Numbered from the stretch's first letter, positions 37,892-50,310 are shown. The stretch: 64,000 nucleotides of DNA from Quercus robur (GCF_932294415.1 NC_065543.1:1624976-1688975); one strand, 5' to 3'. Notes: generated by a model from the letters alone, not told the origin. A program made the numbers and translations.

Positions 37892-40131
37892 CTGCAAAAG
37901 TGAGATAGTTAGATAAGTATACAAAAGGAAACTATGGGGGGAAAAAAGAAGCAATATTGAAGACACAAACTTTATGGTAGATTGAGATAGAAAAGGCTCG
38001 ACGATTGAACTCATTTTCTGCAAATTCACCGAATTGGGTTTTCCACAACTTCATTGCCTCTCTTCCTCTCCCTCACCCCAAGACATCACACACACACACA
38101 CACACACACACACAAGAACTAAGGTTAAAAAAAAAGTTCAAAGATTGGAAGGATAAGAACTAATATTAAAAATTTTCAAGTTTATAGAATCTTTTTAGAG
38201 ACTAAGTATTAATAGCCAAATTGATAATATGCATCTGGCAAAATATTGATGCCAAGCATGGATAACATCTTGGTCGTGTATTTGAGATTGAGATTGAAAC
38301 GGAAAAGTGAAAGGCCAAAAGTCAGAATAGCAAGAGGTAGAAAGCTATGAGTTTGTGTAATTGAGGAGACATTTGGATTTTGTAAGAGTCAGAGACATAA
38401 AGAGAGAGTTGTGTTATGAGCGAGAACTTCAAAGGCACTACGTTGTTCTCTATGCATGGGTTAATTGTAGCTATTAATTATTACTTATTAGAGTTTGGCT
38501 GGGATAAAAAATGGGCTTGGGCTTGCTATGAACTTCAATCTTGTACAAAATATATTGTTAATTAAAAATAGGCTTGGGCTTGAGCATCGATTATTTTCTA
38601 TCATCTAATTAATTAGGAAATCAAATTTGTTATTGTCTTTTGATATCATACTAATTAATTGACCGCTTTAGATAAATAATTTTTATTCTAAGCTGAAAAT
38701 AATGTATCTAAAATTAATTGTGATATTTCTTGTTCAACCAACATACCTCTTCATCATCAGTTTTCTTCTCAGTTGAAGGCTCCATCCGCTTGTTCTAAGC
38801 CATTGAAAACAAATTGATAAATGAATTGAAAAATAGTTAAATATCAAGAGAAAATGGTAAATATGCATAAATAGAACCCAATAGGCAACAAAATTGGCTT
38901 CAATGAAATGGATTCAGACTTCAGAGCATCAAAGTACAAAATAACCCCCCCCCCCCAAACAAGAAAAAAGATCTTAATAAAAAAATAAAAATAAAAATTT
39001 CTTGGCTGGGTACGTATAGTATACATTTGTTCCCATATCCAACCTATACAATGTTGGACACAGGTACTTTTCCATTTTGGGAGTATCTATGCATCCTAGG
39101 ATATAAATAAACCAAACTAACATTTCTTTTTTAGTTGTGCACATCAAGAAAGCAAGGCATTCTTACTAATTTGTGTTTTTGACCCCACAATCTTAAAAAG
39201 ATGTTCTCAATATAAAAAAGTAGTAAATATAATTAAATTTAATTTAAAATTTTATGTGATTATTAATTAGTCATTATCACATTAATAGTGAGTTTTTTCC
39301 ATTGTTAATGATGAAATAAGAAGGTGGAAGAAACTACTAAGTTTTTTTATGCTATTTATTATTTATTTAGGATAATTTGAGAAAGAGAGAGAAAGTCCCA
39401 AACTCATTTCTAATGCGTTTGGATTAATTTGTCTTTATCTTAACGAATTTTGCTTAAAAAATAAATTGAGTAAGAATAAAACTATACTTATAAAATAATT
39501 CAACTGACCTTTTAGTTCTGATCATAAGTCATTAGAATTTGTCAGTAACCAAACTCAAAATAGTATATTTCATTTACAAGTGGTTTAGGTTACATTTGAT
39601 GATTTGACCTTCTTCTTAAATAACTGTTTTTTTTTTAAAAAAGTTATAGTTTATCCGTCAATATTATACTATCCATATGAGATTTAACCATAGTTCACTT
39701 TCAAGTGACATAGTCAAGTTGAAGTTGGGTTTTTTCTATGTTCGGCCTACTGATTTTCAAGTAAACCCATTTTCAACATTATATTGGGCCTGTTAAATTG
39801 GTATTGGACCTATTTTTAAAATAAAGAATAACAAACCATTTTGATTAATTTTTGGGCCTTCCTCTTATTTCACTTATGCATCCTGCCTGTATTGAGAGTT
39901 TTTATTTTAAAACATTTGGGCCTTAGCTTTTCATTTTATCTGATCAGAATCATCAAACCATCCGGCCTTGGCTTTTCATTTTAATGATTTTATCTTTTTA
40001 AACTAATACTTATAAAAAAACTACTCAAGTTATCAAAAAACAAAAAAAACGTAATAAAAGTTACCAAATAACTCACCAGGGAAAGGAGGAACCCCCACCT
40101 GTTCGCAAAGCATCGTAAAAAGTTCAAACAT
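37772..40131 (-). CDS. Predicted chimeric spliced ORF inside the CACTA element
   Basis: Three minus-strand segments with splice signals join in one frame, all in phase 0. Segment 40099-40131 is ATG...CAG then GTGGGG ([11 protein letters not shown]). Segment 38747-38794 is preceded by CTTAG and followed by GTATGT ([16 protein letters not shown]). Segment 37772-37891 is preceded by TTTTGCAG and encodes 39 kinase-derived residues ending in TAG. The total is 66 codons plus stop. Upstream are a 5'UTR-like segment with donor AAG/GTACGA at 40387 and a TATAAATAG box. The product has only kinase subdomain X-XI residues and cannot be an active kinase. The first two segments match nothing I know. Expression is inferred, not shown. 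Confidence 0.4.
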
Positions 40132-40386
40132 TAAAGCCTGAGCCTTAGACAAAACTCCAAATCATCCTACCCTCCTAATGCTGGCATAACTGAACAGAGT
40201 ACAAGTCATCCAAAAATGAATCCAATGATTTCAACTCCCAATCATGCACAGCTTGAAGGGATACCACCTGACATGGTCAAACAATCATCCCCCAAAACTG
40301 AACTTAGTCCCCTGTTCCAATGTCATATTTCACAAAGTTTGTAAACATGAAAAGCAATGAAAATGAAAAGCAATAGAAGATCGTAC

Positions 40387-40535
40387 CTTGCAGAATCGGA
40401 TATGAGTCTCTGAGAATAGCTTCTTGTTAAAGGTGATTCAGAATCCGATGATGAAAGTACAAAAGTATAACGGTGGGGTGTGAGGGCTTGAGATCGGAGA
40501 TGGAGGGTGAGGGCTTGAGAGATGGAGGCTAGGGT
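40387..40535 (-). other. 5'UTR-like leader segment of the CACTA-borne transcript
   Basis: A C/T-rich ATG-free stretch (AACCCTAGCCTCCATCTC...) downstream of the TATA box. It ends in a good donor, CTGCAAG/GTACGA. It contains a short direct repeat (CAAGCCCTCACCCTCC / CAAGCCCTCACACCCC). Confidence 0.4.
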
Positions 40536-40553
40536 TGAAAATGTTTTAGTTTC

Positions 40554-40562
40554 CTATTTATA
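40554..40562 (-). promoter_or_regulatory. TATA box inside the CACTA element
   Basis: The minus strand reads TATAAATAG about 25-30 bp upstream of CATTTTCAACCCTAGCC, a typical plant transcript-start/5'UTR composition. It would drive the predicted chimeric transcript. Confidence 0.5.
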
Positions 40563-40569
40563 CAAAGCT

Positions 40570-41022
40570 TAAAGCTGCGTTTTTAAACTGCGCTATAGGC
40601 AAAATCTGAAGCCGCGTTTAAGAAACGCGGCCCCATCCCAATCTGAAGCCGCGTTTAAGAAACGCGGCCCCATCCCAAACTAAAGCCGCGTTTTAAACAC
40701 GTGGCTTCAGACTAAATTTAAAGTTGCGTCTATAAAACGCGGCTTTGGGCAAGCTGGAGCTGTGGGGTTTTTTAAACACGGCCATGGATAAGATTTAAAA
40801 AAAAAAAAAAAAAAGAAGGTCCTATGGTCGCGTTTTTTAAACGCGGCAATAACTTCAACTCAAAAAACGCAGCTATACACACTAAAAACGCGGCTCTAGA
40901 CATGGGTTATAGCCGCACGTAAGAAATGCGGCTTCATGTGAATAACTTAAGCCGCATTTTTAAAAAATGCGGCTTTATCCTGTCTGTAGCCGCGTTTTTG
41001 AAAACGCGGCCTAAGACCCGCG
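40570..41022. repeat. Right subterminal repeat array of the CACTA element
   Basis: About ten GCCGCGTTT...AAACGCGGC units, some forming perfect inverted pairs (e.g. AAGCCGCGTTTAAGAAACGC, twice near 40609-40672). They mirror the left array. Confidence 0.85.
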
Positions 41023-41037
41023 TGTTTTGTAGTGAAT

Positions 41038-41910
41038 CTACTGCTCTTGTCATGCATTTTCAGCCTTTTTTGCATCATTAGACAACCTCTATGTTCATTA
41101 ATAATGAAGCCATAATTAAGGTTTTTTTTTGGAAAAAAAACTATAATTAGAAATACTTAAATATATTAAAAACGATATAATCAAGTTATTTTACCATTCA
41201 TTTTAAAACATCTTTGAGTATAAGTATATACCGGTTCGATCCTAAATTGCTAATCCTCTATTCTATTTTGGAATATTTCAAAATATAGATTTTTAAAATA
41301 AAAAAGTCAATATACAAATTTCCTAAAAAAGATATAATAAAAAATAGGTACATATTAGAAATAAATTAAAAAACATAACCAAAGCATAAAATGGGAATTA
41401 TTATTAAATTAAAAGAAATTAAGTTGACAATTATAAATATGTATAAAGCAAAAGTGCCATTGGGAAATCCATATGCGCGAGATTGACTTTGTTAAAGCTT
41501 ATGAATATGGATATAGGAAGATAAGGAAACTTGTGGAAATTGTTCTCCTTCAAGGATATGTCTGGAAGAAACTTGTGGAAATTATATATTAATTCACCTT
41601 CTCTCTTTCTTTGAGTGTGTGATATATACAGAGAGCACTTTGAGTAGTGTTGTGATGCATCATGCAGAAAGTCACAATGAACTGAACAGTGACAAGTAAT
41701 TGGGACGAGAAGATAGCTAGCTTGTAAATAGAGTATGCAGGGGGGATAAGTCTTTGTTTACAGGATTAATTCTTTTAATAAAGCAGTGATCAGATGAATT
41801 AGGAGTAGACTCTAGAGTCACAAAGGACTAGCCTAGGAAGTGAATGGTGGTTTTTTGAGTTCACTCAGCTGTTGAAGTTTTTTGTTTTTTTGTTTTTGTT
41901 TTTGTTTTTT

Positions 41911-41949
<39 letters not shown>

Positions 41950-42161
41950 TTATGAAATAAGGGAAACGAACGAATCTTGGCTCTACTAATAAAAAAAAAA
42001 AAAAAAAACCTATTGATCTTTTGCTTTGTAATAAAGAGCAATTATATATATACACCATTCAATAATTTATTATAGAATTTATATTTTAAAAATCTCATCA
42101 TTGAATTACATGTCCTATACATTCTTAACATTCATGTCAATTTTCATGTCTGAATTGCATG

Positions 42162-42200
<39 letters not shown>

Positions 42201-42819
42201 AGTGGTTTTTTTTTTTTTTCTTCTGATGAATGACACACACACGTGGTTGTTGAACTTTTTTAGCTTTTTGCTATAAAATAAGGAACATGAGCGAATCTCG
42301 TCTATACTAATTAATTAAATAAATTGGGCAAAGTTTCTATTTCTGTATTGAGGGTCTAAAGTAATTCTTTCTTTTTGTTTCTTCTAAAATATGATCAATT
42401 TAATTAGGGTCATGCTAACAAGTGCTCTTAGAACATTGGTTAATAATCAATTTTAGAAAAATTTTGACACTACTTTTATGAAAAATGAAAAAAGTTGTCA
42501 AAACATTAATTACTTTTTTTTTTTTTTTTTCTCTATAAAAACTTTCTTTATAAAAACATTAATTATATCCTGCAAAACAAAACTAAATGTGAAATCCAAT
42601 TTGTTCCAAAGTTGTAGAATTTTTGGATCTTGAATTATTTGGTGACATGTATATGTCAAAACAATTCTACTGCCTACTAGCTAAAACCAATGTAATTTTT
42701 TCCCACTTCTTGAAAATTTGAATAATTAGGATCAATAAACCCCTTACAGTCATTATTGAAAAATTAACAGAGAGAAGTCATTTCCAAACAAGGCCATAAA
42801 AAAACAGTGAAAACAAGAA
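41038..42819. other. Intergenic with poly(T) and (TA)n runs; 3' side of polygalacturonase 2
   Basis: A long poly(T) (41918-41948) and a (TA)n run (42163-42194) are present. A direct repeat pair is annotated separately. No gene supported. Confidence 0.55.
41870..42312. repeat. Diverged direct repeat pair
   Basis: 41870-41988 (TGTTGAAG...TATGAAATAAGGGAAACG...CTACTAAT) and 42247-42312 (TGTTGAAC...TATAAAATAAGGAACATG...ATACTAAT) are related. The first copy is stretched by poly(T) and TTTTTG runs. Confidence 0.65.
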
Positions 42820-43959
42820 CTACTTTTGCAAACAACTCCTTGGAATGACAACTCCGTTACTGAACCCAGCGGCATTGGTGCAGGAAGATGTTGCAGCTCT
42901 TTTATTGTCAGTAAGCCTTATGTTTTGCAATTTGATCCCATTGCATGGATTACTAGAACTGCAAATAAAATTCATGGCTACTTGCGAGGCCGATGTTCCT
43001 CTTATGTTTTTGTAGGTCACTTGACTAATCTTCACGCCAGAATTCTAGTAAAAAAAAGAGAGAAATGCCAAAAGAACAATGTATATATATTAATGGTTTA
43101 TAACTAATGAAATTTTGAGGGAAAAGTCCATGTTATAATTTGTGGTGGAGCTAGAAAAATTAATCGGGAAAAGTCCATCAAAAAAATATGAATATTACAA
43201 AAATTATAAGATAATTTTTCTAAAAAAAAAAAAAAAAAAGGGTTCCTTTTTAGAACTAATATTGAAGTATGACATATTTCTTTGTTGTACAATGCCTATT
43301 TTTATACTTAGAAAATAACCTCCTTGTATAGTATTTTAAAAAATGTATATTTTTATCAACTTTGACTATTTTCTAATTACACCTCATGCGCTTTAAAATC
43401 ATTTTTTTCATAATCATTTGATATAGGACTACTTTAATCACACAATTTTCATCCATTCCTCTTAGATTCACTATACTTATAAATTAAAGTATGCGTGCGA
43501 GATAAGCCTTGAAAAAAAAAATTTATGTCTTTATCTTTTATATTTTGAATAATTTAAAGTAATACTTTTATATTTTTTATTCTTACTTTGATATTTTTTA
43601 TATGTAAAAGACAATTACATAAGAGAATATATATTTTTGCAAATCACATATCACGTGGTCAGTGATTTATAAACCATGCCAATATTATATAAAACACCTT
43701 ATTTAATAATTTGTTAACAATATCTTGGGAATTTTTTTAGGATCAAATCAATGTTAAATCAGAGAGACGCGATCAAAACATTTGAAAACTAATTGGCTTA
43801 ATGAGAAATGCATAAAATTTGGAGAGACATTATTAATACAAATACTTTGAGAGGATTATACCTTAATATTTTTTGGTATTGTCAATAGATATGCTTATAA
43901 TATACCTTCCAAAAAGATTGAGGAGACTAGATACTATTTTTCTTATAATTTACTAATAA

Positions 43960-43995
<36 letters not shown>

Positions 43996-46884
43996 CAGCT
44001 TAAAGAATGCATTTCTTTTTTCCAAAGGCTTGGGGGCCATGGCTTGCACGGGCCTCCATGTAGTTCCGCAACTAGTGATTAATTTCTAAATTTAATCGCA
44101 GTTTCTTTTGTCTAAAAATAAGTGTAATACTAGTGATATAATATATTTTACAATTTTTTTTTTCACATAATTGTTAATATGGATTATTATGATCGGAATA
44201 ACATCACTTTCACCTTAATTTATTATTGATATTATATTTATTTTGTACCTAGCATAATAAGTCATATAAATAGTTGTTGAAAAAATAAAACTTGTGGCTA
44301 ATGTGCCATAAATTTATTGCAAATGAAATAGGTACCTGATTTGGACAGCCTTTGTTATCGGGGCAGTACTTTTGATCAATGATTATAGGGTTATAAACAT
44401 CTCTCATGATAATGTTCCTGAAAACAATGTTTCTTGCATATCCATTGCTAGGCTTGGCCCATGATTTTATTCGTACTCCATTTTGAGTTCTTGTGAAAAC
44501 TGAACTTGTTATTGTTACATTCTGCACACCATCTTCATAGACATTATCGCCCAAGCTACCAATGCTGTGAGAATTTGAAAAAAAATGATCAATGAGAAAT
44601 GATGCTAACGAGTATCATATAATTTAGATATTGGACAAGTTAAAAGCATTTTAATGGTTTGTATTGCTAATATTTGGGCTTTTAAGATAAGGAAAAGTCC
44701 AATATAGAAACAGTTTTACACACTGGGCTGGCCAAACCCAGTTATTGGCTTTTGGGCTTGTTGATTTCAATCCAAGAAATGTTTTTCTTTATGAGGGCCC
44801 AAATATCACAAATAGTTAAAATTCCTTCTTAAAAAGGGTATTTGCAATGTTAAGTAGCAGTGCTAATTGTTATTAGGATCACTAGGAATCTTTTTGAGGG
44901 TATCTGACACACACATGCGCAAAAAAAACCTAATCACAAAGTACAACTTTCTTGTATATATTTGAATTACGGTAAAGAGAAAAGATTTGAAATCTGAACA
45001 TTTTCGTAAAAATACTAAAAAGTGCCCGTTGAGTAATAAGGCTATTGACAACTAAATAATTAATTAAATGAACAAAAAGAAAATTTGAATCGGTAATGTA
45101 ACAAAAAAATTTCAACGATATTACCTTATTCCATGTCCAGGGCCACAGGCAATATGATCAATCCACAAGTTCTTAGAGCCCTGACCAATGGATATGCAAT
45201 CATCTCCTGTCTTTATCATACTTGAACTAATGGTGATCCTAGTTGAGGATTGCACATGTATGCCATCGGTGTTGAGGCTCGTGCTGGGGGCTGTAATTTT
45301 CAAGTTTCGAAGAACAACATCGTTGCAATGGTAAATAGCAATATGAATTAACTGGCTGTTGATTGATTTCAAGCCATTCACCACGATATTGCTTGACCAC
45401 ATGAACGATATTGACTGGAATAAACAAGGTATGTAGGCAATGGTTAATATTTGTATTAAAAATTTAATATACCTTTTAAATTTTTAATAGGTCATCGATC
45501 AGTATGATGCACATGCTTTGTTCTACTGGAATTAGTTGTAATACTTCGCATTCAAGCAATTAACTCTTTCCCTCATAAAAAAGCAATTAATTAACTCATT
45601 TAATCAATCAGGGAAAAAAAATGAGAAGAAATGAAACACATATAAAAAAAAAAATGTCATGAAAATGAACATGCTAATTAATACATGTACTATCATTAGT
45701 TTTAATTGGAAATTCTTGAGCATTGTTATGAATATTAGTTTTACTAATTATTAACTTTTAAACAAGTCATGAACCTTGTAATTTAATACTCTAGTTAGTA
45801 CTTTATGGTGTTTCTAATATGTTTAAAATACACCAAGATTAGAATTTGACTTCTCTTGGAAGAAATGCATGTCCAACATGTCAACTACGAGGCTACAAGC
45901 TTGACTTGGTAAGATATGGAAAATCAATAAAAATAATAAAATGACTCATTATGTATTAACCTCAATTAAACTCCAATTCGACTTTAAAAATCTTGAACAT
46001 CTCATTTTTCCAATTTTTTGAACAGTTTGGGTTTCAAAACTATGATAGTTTTTTTTAGGTATGTATATCTTCAAACTACCATTCAAGACTTAATAATCAT
46101 ATTTTCCTATAATATTGAACTAAACAAGAACTAAATTGAAATTATAATTAACTAATCTTACTTTCAATAATAGTTCATTCATTTCAAGGTTTGAGAAGTA
46201 AACTAATCCTCAGCCAAAAAAGAAAAGAAAAAAGAAGTAAACTAATCAAATTTATCATCTCATCCATTTGTAATTATTTTACAATAATTTTAACATTTTC
46301 CTAATATCTATACTATCAAGTCAGTACATACTAGCTTATCATTCAAGCAATCAATAGTTGTAATTTTCCACATTGAACTAAGCAAGAAACTGAGTTGGTA
46401 TTACTAATTAATTAATCTCACTTTTTCTTTTACTAGGATTAAGAAGCAAGCAATAACATACACTTGATCCAGTTGGGCAACTCCTTCCAGCTCTCCGGCA
46501 AGACCAATAGCTAGCTCCCTTTGCATCGATAATTCCACCTTTGACTGAAACCCAAGAGACCTTGTTGAACAAAATCCAATTTCCAGAATTCCCAATGCTC
46601 CAATAATCTGATGGGGCAACAAGAGTGCCAGCAATCTGAAACACAATTTTACTCTTACATGGCCCGGAAAAAACTATTGGTTTTAGCAAGAAAGTCCCTC
46701 TAGGAACGTAAATAGTGGCAGATCGAACAGAGTTGCATGCTGACCCCCATGCGCTAAGAAATGGTAGCGTCGAGTCAGTTTTCCCATCTGCTCTAGCTCC
46801 AAAACTGACCACGTTATATGCCGCATTTGATGATTGAAAGAAGGCTAAGAAAATACAAGACAGTACTATGAGTCTAGTAGCCAT
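42820..46884 (-). CDS. Polygalacturonase (GH28), copy 2
   Basis: Four exons: 46462-46884, 45125-45414, 44336-44564, 42820-43044. Exons 2 and 3 are 290 and 229 bp, exactly as in copy 1, with the same phases. The introns are longer (1047, 560 and 1291 bp). The product is 388 residues. It has a signal peptide (about 1-21, cut after SSNA) and the GH28 motifs NTDG (189-192), GDDC with Asp212/213, GPGHG with His235 and RIK (269-271), so the enzyme looks intact. It should act on cell-wall homogalacturonan. The C-terminus ends PRSCLQK, two residues longer than copy 1's PESCL. A TATAAAT box lies about 65 bp upstream. With copy 1 it forms a head-to-tail pair, now separated by about 9.5 kb that contains the CACTA element. 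Confidence 0.95.
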
Positions 46885-46944
46885 CTTGTTAATTTTGACC
46901 AGAGAGTGAGCTAGGTTGATGAAAGAGGATCATGGATTTTGGAG

Positions 46945-46954
46945 TCAATTTATA
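46945..46954 (-). promoter_or_regulatory. TATA box of polygalacturonase 2
   Basis: The minus strand reads CTATAAATTG about 61-70 bp upstream of the ATG. Confidence 0.65.
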
Positions 46955-47480
46955 GTCTTGGATATTTGGAACTACAGCTTGTTTAATATTGGTTTAAGTC
47001 TTAAATAAGTCAATTAAATGTTACTCTCACGGCATCAAGTACTTCTAAGTCTTAATAATATGTACGGTGGCATTATGTTGTATTATCTTTATTAAAAAAA
47101 AAAAAAAATTACTTGTATATTTTATGAATAATCACATGATACACTAGTATTATGCATCTACAATCTTCTTAAGCTAAGTGATCATGTTATACCAATTACA
47201 GTTTGCCACTTCGTCACGTGTACATTAATTAATATAGTGCATATCAATTTATACTTCAATCTATGTATGGATGTAAATAAAAATTCATAGTTAAAAGTTC
47301 AATATAATTATGTAACTTATTATCATAATTGTTGTATTTTGTAGTACTTTGGTGCCCTAGAGATGACACATGTTTAAAAATAACAATGTGTTACTTGCGT
47401 GCATGTTTAATACACTAGAGTACTAAACTCGAGCTTAACACTATATTACATTGTAATCTATTTGATATATGTCTATTGAG
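46955..47480. other. Promoter side of polygalacturonase 2, no further element
   Basis: AT-rich with a poly(A) run at 47094-47108. A CACGTG (G-box core) occurs at 47216-47221, which could be regulatory, but one copy alone is weak evidence. Confidence 0.45.
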
Positions 47481-47758
47481 TTTTTTTTTTTTTTTTTTTT
47501 GGTAAAAAAAGAAAGAAAGAGTAGAGAGGGGTGACCAGTATGGTTTTCTTACTTGGGCGTGGCTATAATAGTACTTTACTCGCTCCTGGGCGAGACCCCA
47601 TACTTCCGGTCTATGTGAGAAACTTATTTTTTAGGTCGATTGTTTGGGATGAAAATAGGATATAAGGAATACTAACACACAACTAGTTGTTTGAGACTTT
47701 GAACCCAACTGTTAAGACTTGTTAACCCGGTATCTTACCAACTAGGCCACCTGAATGT
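47481..47758 (-). mobile_element. tRNA-derived SINE
   Basis: On the minus strand the 5' end reads TTCAGGTGGCCTAGTTGGTA, which contains an RNA polymerase III box A (TGGCCTAGTTGG). Box B-like GGTTCAAAGTC follows about 35 bp later. The 3' end is a 22 bp poly(A), seen as poly(T) at 47481-47502. Flanking ATATGTCTATTG (left) and ATATGTATTG (right) look like an eroded target duplication. Confidence 0.75.
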
Positions 47759-47921
47759 TGGTATATGTATTGTGTATTCCTCATATAACAGGGCAAGTGA
47801 TTTGAGGTAGTAGTAGGCTAATAGCACTATTTGATTATTGTTAAGTAGTGGAACCAAATGAACATTAATTAATGAAGATAATTTTTCACCATTAGGCATA
47901 TATTCAATTAGTTTGATTCTA

Positions 47922-48043
47922 GCCAAAGGTCTTATAGTTGAATTGACTTCTCCCCATGTACAAAGGGCTTGGGGGTCTAGGGAGAAAAGGGTTCGAGTTG
48001 CAGGGTTAGCAGCATGTTGTAATTATTTAAAAAAAAAAATTTA
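47922..48043 (+). mobile_element. Short SINE with target duplication
   Basis: Starts about AAAGGTCTTATAGTTGAATT, has box B-like GGGTTCGAGTTGC, then AGCAGCATGTTGTAATTATT and a poly(A) tail. TTTGATTCTA flanks it at 47912-47921 and 48044-48053. It belongs to the same family as the minus-strand copy at 59186-59310. Confidence 0.82.
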
Positions 48044-48053
48044 TTTGATTCTA

Positions 48054-49782
48054 AAAAATAAAAAATAAAAAATAGTCCATTAATTTCTTTGTGCATTGGT
48101 GTCTCGGAATATAGACAGCATGGAAATCCTTAAAAGACAATTGAGCTTATTATTATTATTGATAACCCGCTTTGCAAGGATCGCTTAGACTAATTAATAT
48201 CGTTGAGTGTATAACACTCGGAGCCTTCAATGACAGTCATGTGAAACGTGGAGCATTAGCGGAGAACTGGGCGAGAATATGGCTCATTCTCATGCAGAGG
48301 CAATAACATAATTTAATATTTAATATACCAGAACCAGAAGGAGTTCCTAAAGAATGTGCATGCAGGGTCGTACCTTTACTACTAGCTCTTATTAAAGTAG
48401 TAATCACAGGCATTCATTCATGTCAAATGTGATTAGAACTACTAGATCCAGTTTCACGTGATAAGGAATTCCAAGTCCATTTTCCAAAAAACTTTTCCAC
48501 TATTTTCTTGTGATTTATCCATTCGTTCTAATCTTTCCAAACCTCAGGAATAAATTTATAGTGTTTTTAGTCTCTTGTAGTTGAACAGATTCAGATTTCG
48601 AAGCCGTTTATATAAAAAATCAATTAATATGTTAACCTATTGATAAAGAGTAATTATCATAAGTAACACAAAAAAAAACCTTTCAAAGTGACAGAATTTT
48701 CAAAACTGCTTGTGGGAAAACTTCTTTCTATCTTGTTATTCTCCAAATTACGAAAAACAATTATAAAAGAAATTGATTTTCATCTTTCCATGGTCCAAAA
48801 ATTTTGCAGTTTAACTTTGTCTATTTTTATTTCAATTTGCTCAAGAAAAGTTTCAAATTTGTGTATTTTGACTGTTTGGTAAGAGTATTTAAATATATAT
48901 ATATATATATATATATTGTAATTTATAAAATGGTGGGTCTCATACTTGAATTTATTGTTTAGCTAATATTTTCTCGATACAATTTATTTTAAAAAATTGT
49001 ATCCTATTTTCCTAGTTTAGAATAGGATTTTGAAACGGATAAAAAGATGTTTTCAGGATACATAAAATATTTTTAATGATATAGTTGTAAGTAAATTGAA
49101 AACAATGGACCCCACATATTTGTTAAAACTCTTTTATCTCTTAACTAGCCTCTAAGCACACACATTTCGCGTGCTTAGAGGCTCTTCTATTTTTTTGGGT
49201 GAAAGTTAATAATTTGCATATACTATAATTTAAAAATATATTTTTTTATTTTTCAAAAAAATAAAAAGGATAAACTTTAGATATAAACATTAATTATAAT
49301 TTTTTTTTGAACGTAAAGAAAAAAAAAATATCCTAAATTTTAGGAGTTTTCTTTTTGAATTCAAAATGAAATTTGTTATTTGACATTTATGATCCTATTT
49401 CTAAATAAAGTTAACTTTCATTAATGAGGGTATTTTTGAACCACATAAAAGTCCAGTTGAAAGAGGAGAATCATCTTATATATAGTATAGATTAAGGAGC
49501 TTATGTTTATCACAAAAAGAATTTCTACACTTCAAATTTGAAACTTATCATTAAAAAAATAAGTCATGATGAGTTTTATTTTCTTATCATTATCCACAAA
49601 AAAAGTAATCTACATATTCTATATGTTACTTTTTGTAAATATTAAAAAAAAAAAAAAAACTCAAAAACAGAAATGGTCTCCTAAACAATTATTTTTTGAT
49701 TTTAGTATTTTGAAAATTATTCTTAAAAGTGAGAGTCAAACATGTATAATATAAAAATTATTATCTGAAAATTAGTTTATAA
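48054..49782. other. AT-rich intergenic DNA
   Basis: No gene supported. Contains a (TA)n run (48893-48916), a hairpin (annotated) and a segment at 48660-48810 related to 58950-59090. Confidence 0.55.
49147..49183. other. Perfect 13 bp stem hairpin
   Basis: AGCCTCTAAGCAC, an 11-base loop, then GTGCTTAGAGGCT. It is GC-richer than the surroundings. Such hairpins occur near Helitron ends, but I cannot define both ends of an element. Confidence 0.75.
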
Positions 49783-50310
49783 ATAATTTATTTGAAAACT
49801 GGATTTAATTAAAAAAAAAAAAAAAAAACTCCCTATGACCAGATCTAAAGGTTAGGTTGGGAGATAGATAATTTTTTCCAATAATTTTAGTATCTTTTGG
49901 TTTTGGTAAAATTTAGATAGATCTAGAATGAGTTTTTTGAACTTGTGAAAAATGGGTAAGTTTGAACTTTGAATCGGACCCACTAAAATAGCAGGCTTGT
50001 TTGGATTTAGATCGACTCTTTTGACTAAGAAAAAAAAATCTCCATTTTCTCCTATGTATTCAGATTTTTGTTTCATAGTTTGAAAATCTCAAATATTTAA
50101 TTGTCTCCCTTCGATTCTTACTATCTTAGTTTTTTTTCTTTCTTTTCTTTGAGTCTGGTGAGGGTCAATCTCCCTCGACCAATATTACGGCTCATCTTCA
50201 TCTCTTTGATTTTGTGTTCTCACTTTGAAACTGTTAATATGCCAACCTTTGATCTCCCTCTACTAAGGTTTCATCTATTGAATTGTGGATCTATCGTTGT
50301 GTTAAATCGT
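49783..50310 (+). repeat. Dispersed repeat, copy 1 (partner at 61036)
   Basis: Collinear with 61036-61665 over several hundred bases, e.g. GTATCTTTTGGTTTTGGTAA, GAACTTGTGAAAAATGG, CAATATTACGGCTCATCTTC and ATCTCCCTCTACTAAG. The copies are strongly diverged by point changes and small indels. Origin unknown. Confidence 0.8.

Larger units (their letters stand above)
36680..41034. mobile_element. Non-autonomous CACTA (En/Spm) transposon carrying a captured gene fragment
   Basis: The 4355 bp element begins CACTACAAAA and ends TTTTGTAGTG, exact CACTA-type inverted ends. It is flanked by the 3 bp duplication AAT (36677-36679 and 41035-41037). Both subterminal regions (about 36700-37050 and 40570-41020) are packed with GCCGCGTTT/AAACGCGGC-type repeats in both orientations, as expected for transposase-binding arrays. 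I see no transposase gene. The interior includes a protein-kinase exon with its intron boundary, a poly(C) run (37544-37557) and a (CA)n run (38087-38114). It lies between the two polygalacturonase genes. Confidence 0.93.

Noticed and set aside
47481..47758. A tRNA gene, suggested by box A and box B
   Set aside because: No cloverleaf or acceptor stem is evident, and the sequence continues into a poly(A)-tailed body, so it is a SINE.
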